Origin: Psychrobacter sp. M13
GTDB taxonomy: Bacteria > Pseudomonadota > Gammaproteobacteria > Pseudomonadales > Moraxellaceae
Direction: 5' to 3'
Length of the DNA stretch: 64,000 bases
Assembly: GCF_030718935.1 (NCBI RefSeq)
Contig: NZ_CP132194.1
Span: forward strand, 806,001-870,000
Made by a program: the position numbers and the translations under genes. This document shows, one piece after another, positions 9,412 through 18,513 of this stretch. The notes under the pieces were generated by a model, which was not told the DNA's origin, searched no databases, and worked only from the letters and a program-made list of their open reading frames with translations. The stretch's first letter is position 1; every line of letters begins with the position of its first letter.

Positions 9412-10728
9412 ATGCAAAATTCTGATTTTATAACGGCTGATAATTCATCTAGCCATCATGCTGATGAAGACAGTGCTAAATTGACGGATCAGCAAGTACT
9501 GATCGTCGGTGGCGGTCATGTCGGCTTATCGTTTGCCTTGCTATTGGCGCATCACGGTATCGCCAGTACGTTGCTGGAAAAAAACAGCTATCCTGAGATC
9601 GGTCCTGAGAATGATCGCAGCCGTAGCCATTATTTGGACAGTCGCAATACCGCTTTGTCACGGCGTACGGTACAGATTTATCAAGAGATAGGCTTATGGA
9701 GTGAGCTACAAAGTCATGCTTGTCGTATTGATGCGGTGCAGATTAGTGAGCAAGGTAGCTTTGGAAAGGCGCAATTAAATAAAAAAGATGAGCGTGTTGA
9801 ATCCTTTGGGCAAGTTATGGAGAACGCTTGGTTAGGACGTAAGCTATTATTAGCCGCGCAAAACGAGCCTTTGATTACGATTATAGATAATGCTGAAGTG
9901 GTCACTATTGGTCAGCAGAGCGACAGCGTCACCCTGACGTTTAGTTACTATAATGGTAGTGAAGATGAGCAGCAGTTGCAGGGCAGTGTACTGGTTGCTT
10001 GTGATGGGCGCGACTCCAATATACGTCAGCTATTAGACATCGGCATTAGCACTTATGACTATCAGCAAACGGCTATCGTTGGGGTAGTCGAGACTTCTAT
10101 GCCACATGAGCATACTGCGATTGAGCGCTTTAGCCCAGCAGGTCCACTAGCTGTATTACCATTGACGGATCCTGATGGTGATGGCAATGACGACTATCAA
10201 AAAGGTCATCGACGTTCAGTGGTCTGGGTCTGTCCTACTGGGGAGGAGCAGCAGTATTTAGAAGATGACGTGCACTTTTTGGCGACGTTGCAACAAGCTT
10301 TTGGCGAGCGTGCTGGCAAATTCACTGCGGCAGGTCGTCGCGGTGCTTATCCGTTGACTCGTGTGCTAGCCAAATCACAAGTCGATGGTCGCTGTGTGAT
10401 TATGGGTAATGCGGCGCACACGCTACATCCAGTGGCAGGACAAGGCTTTAATTTATGTATGCGTGACGCGCACGTACTGGCGCAAATGATGAGTACGCAA
10501 GTAATGAAAGGCGCTGATATCGGTGATATTAGCTTATTAAAACGCTATGCAAAAAGTCGCCAAACCGATCAAAAACGCGTCATTCGCTTTTGTGATGCAG
10601 TAGTACACGGCTTTACTCATCCGAATCCTGCGATTAAGCTGGCGCGTAATGTAGCGCTAGTGGCCTTTGATAAATTACCTAATATCAAGCCATTAGTTGC
10701 CACTTATGCGATGGGATTGAAGTCTTAA
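9412..10728 (+). CDS. ubiH: UbiH-type FAD-dependent ubiquinone-biosynthesis hydroxylase
   Basis: Class A flavin monooxygenase of the UbiH/UbiF/Coq6 family, expected to hydroxylate the polyprenyl-phenol ring during ubiquinone synthesis. The N-terminal dinucleotide motif GGGHVG is at about 33-38 after a polar 20-residue N-terminal extension. The second FAD/NADPH motif CDGRDSNIRQ lies mid-protein, and the third, GNAAHTLHPVAGQG, near residue 332 (GD is GN here). The ATG at 9412 is preferred: AGGA at 9402-9405 is six bases upstream, against three for the adjacent ATG 9409; a GTG at 9379 is also in frame. About 37 bases separate it from a second hydroxylase gene, so they form an operon. The exact ring position cannot be fixed from sequence alone. 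Confidence 0.82.
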   Translation: MQNSDFITADNSSSHHADEDSAKLTDQQVLIVGGGHVGLSFALLLAHHGIASTLLEKNSYPEIGPENDRSRSHYLDSRNTALSRRTVQIYQEIGLWSELQSHACRIDAVQISEQGSFGKAQLNKKDERVESFGQVMENAWLGRKLLLAAQNEPLITIIDNAEVVTIGQQSDSVTLTFSYYNGSEDEQQLQGSVLVACDGRDSNIRQLLDIGISTYDYQQTAIVGVVETSMPHEHTAIERFSPAGPLAVLPLTDPDGDGNDDYQKGHRRSVVWVCPTGEEQQYLEDDVHFLATLQQAFGERAGKFTAAGRRGAYPLTRVLAKSQVDGRCVIMGNAAHTLHPVAGQGFNLCMRDAHVLAQMMSTQVMKGADIGDISLLKRYAKSRQTDQKRVIRFCDAVVHGFTHPNPAIKLARNVALVAFDKLPNIKPLVATYAMGLKS

Positions 10729-10765
10729 TACGTTTATAAAAATAGAAAAGCTCAAAGGATAACTT

Positions 10766-12025
10766 ATGAAAACCCCACATACTCTTATTATCGGTGGCGG
10801 CATTGTCGGCGCGACACTCGCTCTAAAACTAGCACAAGCCAAAAGTCCAGTAACCCTAGTCGATGCTGCACCTAGTCGTGATGAAGCGACTTGGAATAAA
10901 GCATTAAGTCAGCGTGATGCTCGGGTTTATGCCTTGAGCCTAGCGAGTATTGGGCTACTAAAAGACGTGGGCGCATGGCAAAAGATAACCGCGTCAAAAC
11001 GCAAAGCAGACTACTCGCAAATGCAGGTCTGGCAGTTGAATGGTATTGGCGAATTGCTATTTGGTGAGCCTAATGATGATAATAATCATGCGCCAATGCT
11101 CGGTAGTATGGTCGAGCCACTCGTCATTGAACATGCGCTAAGCCAACGCTTATGCGGTAGTGATGTCAGCGATTATCTAACAGTAATTGCAGGTCATAAG
11201 GTCGTGGCAATGGACTGGCTTGGCGCACAGCAAGGATATAGCGTCAGCTTAGATAATGACCAAGTTATCAAGACCGCGTTAGTCGTCGGTGCTGATGGTC
11301 GTGGCTCGTTTGTACGTAAGCAAGCAAGCATTGGTCTAGATACTCTGGACTATAAGCAAACGGCGATTTGCTGTGCGATTCAAACGACTAAGCCACATCA
11401 AGCCACTGCGCGTCAAGCGATGTTGCCTACAGGAACGCTTGCATTATTACCATTAGCAGATATAACCGATGAAGATAAAGCTAATCCGCAACATTGGCAG
11501 TCGGTGGTGTGGACCCTGCCACGTAATCAAGCCTTAGCACTCTTAGACGAATCGCCACGCTTTATCGCGGACAAACTCGCTGCCGCTAGCACTTATGAGC
11601 TAGGAGATATTAATCAAATTGAGTCTATCGCTAGCTTTCCGTTAGCCGCTCAGCAAGCCAAGTCTTATGTCGCTGATAATTTAGTATTAATAGGTGACGC
11701 TGCGCATGGCGTACATCCGCTGGCAGGACAAGGGCTGAATCTAGGTATGTTAGACGTACAAGCTTTATATGAGCAGCTAGAGCATGACTTTGCTCGTAGT
11801 GGTAGCACGATGTGGGGCGCAAGTCAAACCTTACGCACTTATGAACGTGCGCGTCGTCCGCATAATAGTCTGATGATGCATAGCTTCTCAGCATTGAACT
11901 GGCTGTTCGCAGGCGAGCTGGCACAAACCCGTCCTATTCAGCAAATCCGCAATGAAGGCATGTCAGCGGTTAGCAAAATCAAGCCGTTAATGCGGCTATT
12001 TGCCAAGCAGGCGAGTGGGGTTTGA
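10766..12025 (+). CDS. Second UbiH/UbiF/UbiI-family FAD hydroxylase
   Basis: A paralogue of the preceding gene and likewise predicted to hydroxylate a ubiquinone precursor. FAD motif GGGIVG at 9-14, the middle motif GADGRGSFVRKQ, and GDAAHGVHPLAGQGLN near residue 310 are all intact. At 419 residues it is near the length of UbiI (VisC) and UbiF. The adjacent ubiH/visC arrangement is common in Pseudomonadales, so UbiI is the likeliest, but UbiF cannot be excluded. AAGGA lies seven bases before the ATG. No SAM-methyltransferase or other ubi gene is near. Confidence 0.82.
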   Translation: MKTPHTLIIGGGIVGATLALKLAQAKSPVTLVDAAPSRDEATWNKALSQRDARVYALSLASIGLLKDVGAWQKITASKRKADYSQMQVWQLNGIGELLFGEPNDDNNHAPMLGSMVEPLVIEHALSQRLCGSDVSDYLTVIAGHKVVAMDWLGAQQGYSVSLDNDQVIKTALVVGADGRGSFVRKQASIGLDTLDYKQTAICCAIQTTKPHQATARQAMLPTGTLALLPLADITDEDKANPQHWQSVVWTLPRNQALALLDESPRFIADKLAAASTYELGDINQIESIASFPLAAQQAKSYVADNLVLIGDAAHGVHPLAGQGLNLGMLDVQALYEQLEHDFARSGSTMWGASQTLRTYERARRPHNSLMMHSFSALNWLFAGELAQTRPIQQIRNEGMSAVSKIKPLMRLFAKQASGV

Positions 12026-12062
12026 GCGACTGTAACTAATAGCAAATAATAAGAATATTTTG

Positions 12063-12704
12063 ATGAAGCATATTTTAGTTGACTATGAAAGCATTCAACC
12101 AAAAAACTTCGATACTATGAACACAAATGAGTGTCATGTATGGTTGTTTTTAGGCGTTAATCAGCAGAAAAGTCTACCGCTTGAGTTGGTGGAAACCTTG
12201 CTTGGATTCGATAATAAAAATGTGCATATCATTAAGATGCAGCATGTAGGTAAAAATGCATTAGATTTTTATTTATCGTTTTATTTGGGCAAAATATCTG
12301 AGATTGACCCTCAAGCCAGTATTTGTATTGTAGCCAGAGATAGTGGTTATAATGTTTTAGTTGAGCATCTAAACACTGTTTATAATGGCTTGGATATTGT
12401 GCGTTTAGCAGATACCAATGAGCTTTATCCTAATGATGAGTTGGATAAAGTGGCTACTATCACTACTGCTACGCCAAAAGCAGAAAAGAACAAAAGTTCT
12501 GCTACGATATATCAACGCGCAATAGCATCAATAAGAGAAAAACCTATAAGCACTCGACCCTCAAAAAAATCAAGCTTGATAAATTATCTTAAAAGCTATT
12601 TACGCGATGAAGACCCCAAAGCAATTGATAATGTCGTTAAACAGATGGTTAATAATAAAGTAATAATAGTATCCAATACTAATAAGCTTAGCTACAAAAT
12701 ATAA
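12063..12704 (+). CDS. PIN/NYN-like domain protein with C-terminal helical domain
   Basis: The N-terminal 110 residues resemble PIN-like (NYN-type) nuclease domains. An early aspartate lies in HILVDYES (D7), a mid-domain KNALDFYLSFYLG segment carries another acidic residue, and a third acidic site is in VARDSGYNVLVEHL (near residue 93), giving the usual trio of metal-binding acids. The last 70 residues (IYQRAIASIREKP..., then NYLKSYLRDEDPKAID) look like a small helical, winged-helix-type nucleic-acid-binding domain. Proteins of this type are common in Moraxellaceae without known function; RNase activity is inference. The start is ATG 12063 (a TTG directly before it is also in frame). It precedes an unknown membrane protein by 30 bases. 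Confidence 0.68.
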   Translation: MKHILVDYESIQPKNFDTMNTNECHVWLFLGVNQQKSLPLELVETLLGFDNKNVHIIKMQHVGKNALDFYLSFYLGKISEIDPQASICIVARDSGYNVLVEHLNTVYNGLDIVRLADTNELYPNDELDKVATITTATPKAEKNKSSATIYQRAIASIREKPISTRPSKKSSLINYLKSYLRDEDPKAIDNVVKQMVNNKVIIVSNTNKLSYKI

Positions 12705-12734
12705 AAATCTAACTAAAACGATTAGGCAAACCCC

Positions 12735-14012
12735 ATGCTCATCCCTAAATACTGGGCGCAACATAAGCAGCGCTTTGATGCAAAACCTGAAACTAACAGC
12801 ACCTTAAAACAAGCTACTATCAAGCGCTATGGCTGGTCAGATGTTAGTCAAGCCGATGCTCTTATTCATGCTAAGGAGCGAGTTATTGAGGCGCATAAGC
12901 GCTGGCTGGCTGGTGAAGATATCGTCCGTCGTGAACGCGCGGAGCAGTATAACCAAAGCAATGTCATCCCGATACGTGAAGCGATCATTTCCAAGTCCAT
13001 CTTTTCTAACAATAAATCAACCACTCAAGTAATCGTCACGCGTAATAGCTATGGCGCGCAAGTCGCTAACGTCAATAATGTTGCCATTATCGATGTTGAT
13101 ACTATTGATTTACTGCTTCATATATATCCTAACGACTATACCAACTACGATAGATTTATCAACGCAACGCCTACACTGTCTACAAACATAAAGCTTTCTG
13201 ACAATAAATCATCAATCAATACACCGAAAAAATCAGCTTCCATGAAACTGCAAGTTTGGGGTTTTGTTATTATGGCGATCCTCATAGCGAGCTTTATAGC
13301 TTGGCAGTCGCTATCGTGGGCTTGGTTGATTATACCGATGTTCATTGGTACGGCATTGTTATGGCGGCAAGCCAGCAAGAATGAGCAAGCCCACTACCAG
13401 GAAAACCAGCAAAAGTATGAGACGCACTTAGCTGAGCTACAGCCGTTTATGACGGGTCTAATTGGGAAGCGAGTTATTCGTCATCCAGATGAGCAGTTTC
13501 GACTGTATGAAACTCCTGCTGGATTTCGCATTATCGCCACTCACGCTACTATTTTGCCAAGCGATGATATCGTTGCAGAGTGGTTCAAATACTTCCACGC
13601 CGATGATAACTATGCACGCTTATGCCAAATGCAGCAGTGCTTTCGGGCGCGTCTAACAGCTAAGCCTTGGCGGATGACTGAGGTTAATGACAATAAATTA
13701 GACAAACAAATTCCTGCTAATAACTTTTGGTTTATCGATACCAGCCTTGATGATGTTAGCTTAGATGAAAGACTTGATGCGATGGATGAAGAGCAGTATG
13801 ACGACTTTGAAAAGCAGCAAGCTGAACTAGACGCGCGTCAGCAATGGATTGAGCGTTATGATAATTTTGCTAAAAATTATAAAGCTTGTTGTTATGTAAG
13901 AAGTTTTGGTGCTCAACAGGGCAATAACCGCTTAGCCCTAAAAGCTATTAATGAGTTTGTAGAGTGGCATGATAGCGCTTGTCAGGTGGATAAAGGCTTG
14001 CCGATGGGGTAA
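12735..14012 (+). CDS. Unknown two-helix membrane protein with DVD / TH / FRARLTAKPWR motifs
   Basis: A 425-residue protein of a family I remember only as uncharacterised. It has a basic, helical N-terminus (1-80), a hydrophobic-DVD motif at residues 120-122 (VAIIDVD), two membrane helices at about 175-215 (LQVWGFVIMAILIASF and SWAWLIIPMFIG), then a conserved-looking block with YETPAGFRIIATH ending at H270, CQMQQCFRARLTAKPWRM, NFWFID and a late CCYVRSFG. The DxD plus TH spacing is faintly like archaeo-eukaryotic primase motifs, but with membrane helices between them; this is speculative. It probably shares an operon with the PIN-like gene 30 bases upstream. The last 100 residues are acidic, then helical. 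Confidence 0.65.
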   Translation: MLIPKYWAQHKQRFDAKPETNSTLKQATIKRYGWSDVSQADALIHAKERVIEAHKRWLAGEDIVRRERAEQYNQSNVIPIREAIISKSIFSNNKSTTQVIVTRNSYGAQVANVNNVAIIDVDTIDLLLHIYPNDYTNYDRFINATPTLSTNIKLSDNKSSINTPKKSASMKLQVWGFVIMAILIASFIAWQSLSWAWLIIPMFIGTALLWRQASKNEQAHYQENQQKYETHLAELQPFMTGLIGKRVIRHPDEQFRLYETPAGFRIIATHATILPSDDIVAEWFKYFHADDNYARLCQMQQCFRARLTAKPWRMTEVNDNKLDKQIPANNFWFIDTSLDDVSLDERLDAMDEEQYDDFEKQQAELDARQQWIERYDNFAKNYKACCYVRSFGAQQGNNRLALKAINEFVEWHDSACQVDKGLPMG

Positions 14013-14082
14013 TGATATTTCGCTTAATGAACTTACCCTAAATAGAAAAAGCAGCTTTTAACCATTTCAAGGAAGAATGATT

Positions 14083-14703
14083 ATGACTATTAAAATAAAA
14101 TGCTACAGCGCTTTATTATTAACGGCATCTACCAGTCTAGTAGGCTGTCAATCTATCGAAATTGTAGCGCCTCAGACCACACCACAAGATAGACCTATTA
14201 TGATTATGAAAGCAGATATTCCTGATTCAGATGGCGATGGGGTGTTTGATGATATAGATGAGTGTCCACAAACGCCAACTAATGTAGTCACGGATGAGCG
14301 AGGTTGTCCAATATCTGTAGATATATTAGAAGGTCATTTCTATGGAGGTATACTTCCTTTTCCAATGAATAGTAGCCAACCTAGTGCTACTACTCTTAAA
14401 ACTCTTAAAGGCTTTGCAAATGTAGATGAGGAATGCATTATTATATTGAGTGGACACATTAGCAAGTATGAGGATACTGAAAGAAATAAAACGCTAGCAA
14501 AGAATCGTGTTGAATTTGTCAAAAATTATATAATTATGAATTATCAGGTTAATCCTAAGCAGATTGAAACGGCTCATTATGGCAGCGAAAGATCAAAAGC
14601 GTCTAGTGAAAGTTATGAGGATAGCAAAATAGATCAAAGAGTTGATGTTAGAATGGAGTATAACGATAACTGTCGCAAACCACTTAGCATGAATAACAAA
14701 TAG
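14083..14703 (+). CDS. OmpA-family outer-membrane lipoprotein with Ca-binding-type repeat
   Basis: Secreted lipoprotein: a hydrophobic signal ends in the lipobox LVGC (acylated C22 counted from ATG 14083). A thrombospondin-3-like acidic loop follows (DSDGDGVFDDIDECPQTP). The C-terminal 120 residues resemble the OmpA peptidoglycan-binding domain: ILSGHISKYED, NKTLAKNRVEFVKNYI, a late TAHYGSE and DQRVDVRMEY correspond to the usual order of motifs, though NRRVEI has become DQRVDV. It likely anchors the outer membrane to peptidoglycan. ATG 14083 sits seven bases after AGGAAG; ATG 14077 is an alternative but too close to it. It is convergent with lysO. Confidence 0.75.
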   Translation: MTIKIKCYSALLLTASTSLVGCQSIEIVAPQTTPQDRPIMIMKADIPDSDGDGVFDDIDECPQTPTNVVTDERGCPISVDILEGHFYGGILPFPMNSSQPSATTLKTLKGFANVDEECIIILSGHISKYEDTERNKTLAKNRVEFVKNYIIMNYQVNPKQIETAHYGSERSKASSESYEDSKIDQRVDVRMEYNDNCRKPLSMNNK

Positions 14704-14746
14704 ATGACGCTTTGGTAAATAGTAAGGGAATTATCAAAATTTATAC

Positions 14747-15658
14747 TTATCCCAAAGACGAAAATAAAACCATCAGCACAGGCGAGACAATATTAATAAT
14801 AAAGCCAAAGCTAATCGCTAATGGCACAACCTTTAATCCGCCTGATTGCTGGATAATTGGTAGGGTAAAATCAAGGCTAGTCGCACCACCGAGCCCGACT
14901 GACGCAGAAGGATATTTACGCATAAACACGGGGATAAATATCAGCGCAAAGAACTCACGGATTAAGTCATTAAATAGCGCCACACTGCCCCAAATTGCGC
15001 CATAAGCATCAGTCATCACGATAGCCGATAGCGAGTACCAACCAAATCCTGAAGCAAGTGCTAAGCCCTTTGTCCATGATACATCAGCGAATATCAGCGC
15101 AAATAATAGCCCACCAACCAATACCGCCACTGTAAAAATAATGCTCATCTCTACGCCACGCTTATTGAGTAGCACCTCTTTAAGCGTAATCCCTGAACCT
15201 TTGAGTCCAATACCGACCAATAGGATTAATATCATTAGCATAATAGTCATCGTGTTTTCAGGCGGCATATAACCTGCTGGCAAGAAATAACCGATCACCA
15301 TACCAATCACCACACAAACCACTTGTACTAAGCTGCCGCGAATACTGACGCGATGCTCTTTTGACTTTACGCTTGGTTTTTTGGCGTCCCAAGGGTTCAG
15401 ATGGTCAAATAGCATTAGCCCAAATAGACCAGTGCCGATAGTGAGTATCGATAATACGGTGACATAGAGCGCTATTTCACCTATTTGACTGCCCAAGCCT
15501 TCAACTTGTGATAGCTCAATCCCAATTAATGTTAAGATAATAAATACTAAATAAGTCAGCCCTTTATCAGCAAAGGCGGTCATCTTATGATTGGAGGGAA
15601 TGGCAAAGCCAATAAATAATGGCGTTAATACTAAAACTAGGGTGAGTAGACTTTCCAT
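14747..15658 (-). CDS. lysO: Lysine exporter LysO (YbjE/DUF340 family)
   Basis: Inner-membrane exporter for L-lysine (and toxic lysine analogues) as shown for E. coli LysO (YbjE). The 303 residues form roughly eight membrane helices in two halves. Matches to the family include LLNKRGVEMSI, the strongly conserved LASGFGWYSLSAIVMTDAYG, ALFNDLIREF and GATSLDFTLPIIQQSGG. The length equals E. coli YbjE (about 299). A possible extended -10 (TGATACAAT, read from 15748 down to 15740) lies about 80 bases upstream. The leader is too short for a lysine riboswitch. Monocistronic, convergent to the OmpA-like gene. Confidence 0.88.
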   Translation of the reverse strand: MESLLTLVLVLTPLFIGFAIPSNHKMTAFADKGLTYLVFIILTLIGIELSQVEGLGSQIGEIALYVTVLSILTIGTGLFGLMLFDHLNPWDAKKPSVKSKEHRVSIRGSLVQVVCVVIGMVIGYFLPAGYMPPENTMTIMLMILILLVGIGLKGSGITLKEVLLNKRGVEMSIIFTVAVLVGGLLFALIFADVSWTKGLALASGFGWYSLSAIVMTDAYGAIWGSVALFNDLIREFFALIFIPVFMRKYPSASVGLGGATSLDFTLPIIQQSGGLKVVPLAISFGFIINIVSPVLMVLFSSLG

Positions 15659-15680
15659 ACGGGCGGCTCGAAATAGCGGA

Positions 15681-15711
15681 CTTATTTGTAAATGTTCAAC
15701 AGACCCTAAAT
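15681..15711 (-). repeat. Motif shared with 6073-6104 (possible element end)
   Basis: The - strand reads ATTTAGGGTCTGTTGAACAT and then TTACAAATAAG. The + strand at 6073-6104 reads ATTTAGGGCGTGTTGAATTC and then TTTGCAAATGAG. Both lie in intergenic DNA upstream of membrane-protein genes. Confidence 0.5.
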
Positions 15712-15739
15712 AAGGACATGGTGTTTTTATAGGCTGAGA

Positions 15740-15748
15740 ATTGTATCA
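15740..15748 (-). promoter_or_regulatory. Candidate extended -10 for lysO
   Basis: Read on the - strand the site is TGATACAAT, an extended -10 with a good TACAAT hexamer, about 82 bases before the lysO start. No convincing -35 is visible. Confidence 0.4.
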
Positions 15749-15900
15749 TAAGCTATCTCATACACTGCTATGCGTCAGTAAAATTGTTCAGGTTTCTATA
15801 GTAATCGATATCACTTTTGACAAAGTCAGTTAAGCATTTACCTCACCGATGTTTGCTGCTACATTAATAGCATTCTGCTTGTGAAGTGTTAGCCAAATCT

Positions 15901-18513
15901 ATGTCTTTATACCAGCTTAAGTCTCAATTTCAAGACCAATTACGACCGCTCAGCGATGCGCTAGTCGAGCGTCAATTTACCGCCAATCAGGTGACAGTAT
16001 CAGCGCTAGTATTAAGTGTGGGTACGGCCTATATGATCTATAGACCTGCGCAAAGCCAGCCGCGACTATGGTTGCTACTGCCGACCTCATTGTTTGTGCG
16101 GATGGGACTTAATGCCATTGATGGCATGATGGCGCGCGAGCATGGGCAGGCCTCGACGCTTGGTGCGTGGCTCAATGAGGCAGGTGATATAATTGCTGAT
16201 ACGGCTTTGATAGCCAGTCTGTCGCCGCATCTTAATAATATTAAAGCGGATGCTCATAAATTAGGATTTGTTGAATCTAATTCGTATATTAATAAGCATT
16301 ATATTGTCATTATTAATATGCTCAGTACTAGCACTGAACTGCTGGCTGTTATCAGTAATATAAGCTTTAAAGAGCGAGCCAATCAAGGGCCTCTAGGCAA
16401 AAGTGATCGGGCTTTGGTGCTAGGAGTTATGGGTACTTGGATAGGTACAAAGCTACCATTTGCGACGTTAACGCTTAAACCGTTAATGTTATTGACTCAA
16501 GCGTTACTGCTCAAGACTTGTTCAAATCGTATGCGTTTTATAGCGGAGCTTTATCTACTGCGTAACCCGCCAATCTCTAGGCTTGAAAATAACGCGCTTT
16601 CTATCGCTAGTCACCCCTCGGAGTTTAACCTTATGCCAACCCCTTCTTTAGACGCAGATATGCACCAAGTCATCACAGGCGAGAGCTGTTATAACGCTTA
16701 CGATGGCACAGCGATTTTTTATCGTTATTGGCTGACTTATTCTTTAAGTGCAATGCCATTAGCTGAGATTAAAAATACAGACCAGCCATTACGACAAGTC
16801 ATTCTTTTGCATAGAGGGCATGAGCACTCAGGACGCCTAAATGAGATTGGCGAGCAGTATGCTGGGGCAGGCTATCAAGTTTTTGCTTGGGATGCGCGTG
16901 GTAATGGGCGCTCAGGCGGTATCAAAGATCATGCGGCAAGTGTCACTGAGCTGGAGCGTGATTTAGAGGATTTTGTGCAGCTCGTTATCAGTCAGACGGG
17001 TATTGCTATCGAAGATACGCTAGTAGTCGCGAGCAGTATTGGTGCGGTATTAGCCGCCGCTTGGGTGCACGATTATGCGCCTAACATTCGCGGGATGATC
17101 TTAGGTACACCCGCGCTTAGTATTCGTTTGTATATACCGTTTGCGATCCCTTCGTTAAAAGTTGCTCGTGTGCTGGGTCTGATGTCACGGGTGAGTAGCT
17201 ATGTAAAAGCGCAAGTATTGACCCATGATAAGGAAGCTCAGCAAGCTTATAACGCCGATCCACTGATATCGAATAGTATTTCAACCGACTTATTGATCGA
17301 TACTCATGCGACAGGACAGCGCTTACTTGATGATGCAGCAGCGATTACTGTGCCGACCTTTGTACTCTGTGCGGGTAGAGACTACGTGGTCGATAAGCAA
17401 GCTGAGCGCCAGTTTTATGAAGCGATTAATACTGATAATAAGCGCTGGCAGCTCTATCCCGATAGCTATCATGCGATCTTTCATGAGACTAATAAAGCCG
17501 ATGTTATTGCTGATTGTATTGAGTTCGCCGAGCACCTATTTAGTAGCGATACGCCAAGTGCCAATTTACGTAGCGCGCATTTGAATAGCGCCAGTAAAGA
17601 TAAAGTCGATCGGTTAGCGATTAAGCCATTTAACCCAAGCTTTGCTATTACGCGCTTTGCTATGCAAAAATTCGGTCATATCAGCGATGCTATTGCTACA
17701 GGACTTGAGCATGGCTTTGACTCGGGCAACTCGCTCGATCATGTCTATTATAATCAACCCAGCGGTAAAGGCGCGATTGGACAAGCCGTCGATAAGTTCT
17801 ATCTGAGTAATATTGGCTGGCAAGGCATTCGTATTCGCCGTGAGCATATATTAGAGTTAGCAGCTCAGGCGCTTGATAAAATTCAAGCAAACAATGACAT
17901 AGCAAATCAGCCTCAGCAATTTAAGCTATTAGACATTGCCAGTGGTCATGGCTACTATGTTTTTGATCTATTGACCCAGTTCGATAATCTACAAGCTGAA
18001 CTGCGTGATTATGATTCACATAACATCCAAGCGCTACAAGCTAAAGCCGAGAGCTTAGCGATGGCTGATCGAGTGCTAGCTTATAAAAAGGATGCTTTTG
18101 ATTCTGCCAGCTATCAGTCTGAGCAGGGTGATAAAAAATTCGATATCGCTATTGCCTCTGGTGTATTTGAATTGTTCTCAGACAATACTTTACCTGCGAC
18201 AGCTTTAGCAGGAATATATGCTAGCCTAAAAGCTGACGGCTATTTGTTATACACCAATCAGCCTTGGCATCCTGAGCAAGAGTTTATTAGTAAAACCTTA
18301 AATAATCATCGGGGTAGTGATTGGGTCATGCGTTGTCGCTCACAAGCTGAAATGGATCAGCTGGTCGATGATGCAGGTTTTGAAAAAGTGGCGATGCGCA
18401 TTGATCGCTTTGGTATTTTTACGGTGTCATTAGCTAAAAAGCGTCAAGTAGTAGACAACAACGTTTCTAAGTTAGCTGAGCCAAATAAAAAAAGCCAGGC
18501 TGATAATCAATGA
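15901..18513 (+). CDS. Three-domain lipid enzyme: CDP-alcohol phosphatidyltransferase (YnbA-like) fused to alpha/beta hydrolase-methyltransferase (YnbC-like)
   Basis: Residues 1-215 resemble E. coli YnbA: start MSLYQLK, then the CDP-alcohol phosphotransferase motif D74-G-M-M-A-R79...G88...N92...D96. The third Asp of the usual motif is Asn, as I recall also for YnbA. GPLGKSDRALVLG follows. Residues about 225-560 are an alpha/beta hydrolase with HRGHEHSGR, WDARGNGRSGG, nucleophile S379 in A-S-S-I-G, VHDYAPNIRGM, and a late SYHAIFHE histidine. From about 590 the protein is a Rossmann methyltransferase (LDIASGHGYYVFDLL near 677; late VMRCRSQAEMDQLV). The last two domains match E. coli YnbC end to end. 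It would transfer a phospho-alcohol head group to or from CDP-lipid at the inner membrane; the substrate is unknown. ATG 15901 is chosen by alignment with YnbA; a GTG five codons upstream is in frame. Its stop overlaps the next start (ATGA). Confidence 0.85.
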   Translation: MSLYQLKSQFQDQLRPLSDALVERQFTANQVTVSALVLSVGTAYMIYRPAQSQPRLWLLLPTSLFVRMGLNAIDGMMAREHGQASTLGAWLNEAGDIIADTALIASLSPHLNNIKADAHKLGFVESNSYINKHYIVIINMLSTSTELLAVISNISFKERANQGPLGKSDRALVLGVMGTWIGTKLPFATLTLKPLMLLTQALLLKTCSNRMRFIAELYLLRNPPISRLENNALSIASHPSEFNLMPTPSLDADMHQVITGESCYNAYDGTAIFYRYWLTYSLSAMPLAEIKNTDQPLRQVILLHRGHEHSGRLNEIGEQYAGAGYQVFAWDARGNGRSGGIKDHAASVTELERDLEDFVQLVISQTGIAIEDTLVVASSIGAVLAAAWVHDYAPNIRGMILGTPALSIRLYIPFAIPSLKVARVLGLMSRVSSYVKAQVLTHDKEAQQAYNADPLISNSISTDLLIDTHATGQRLLDDAAAITVPTFVLCAGRDYVVDKQAERQFYEAINTDNKRWQLYPDSYHAIFHETNKADVIADCIEFAEHLFSSDTPSANLRSAHLNSASKDKVDRLAIKPFNPSFAITRFAMQKFGHISDAIATGLEHGFDSGNSLDHVYYNQPSGKGAIGQAVDKFYLSNIGWQGIRIRREHILELAAQALDKIQANNDIANQPQQFKLLDIASGHGYYVFDLLTQFDNLQAELRDYDSHNIQALQAKAESLAMADRVLAYKKDAFDSASYQSEQGDKKFDIAIASGVFELFSDNTLPATALAGIYASLKADGYLLYTNQPWHPEQEFISKTLNNHRGSDWVMRCRSQAEMDQLVDDAGFEKVAMRIDRFGIFTVSLAKKRQVVDNNVSKLAEPNKKSQADNQ

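Noticed and set aside
14712..15005. Reading frame of 97 codons on the + strand opposite lysO
   Set aside because: It is antisense to strongly conserved lysO codons, with no ribosome site or recognisable product.
15659..15900. Lysine riboswitch upstream of lysO
   Set aside because: The likely leader is about 80 bases, far shorter than the roughly 180-base lysine riboswitch, and its conserved junction sequences are absent.
16120..16190. Loss of function of the CDP-alcohol phosphotransferase domain because of Asn92
   Set aside because: From memory the E. coli YnbA protein has the same Asn in an otherwise similar motif, so it is more likely a subfamily trait than decay.
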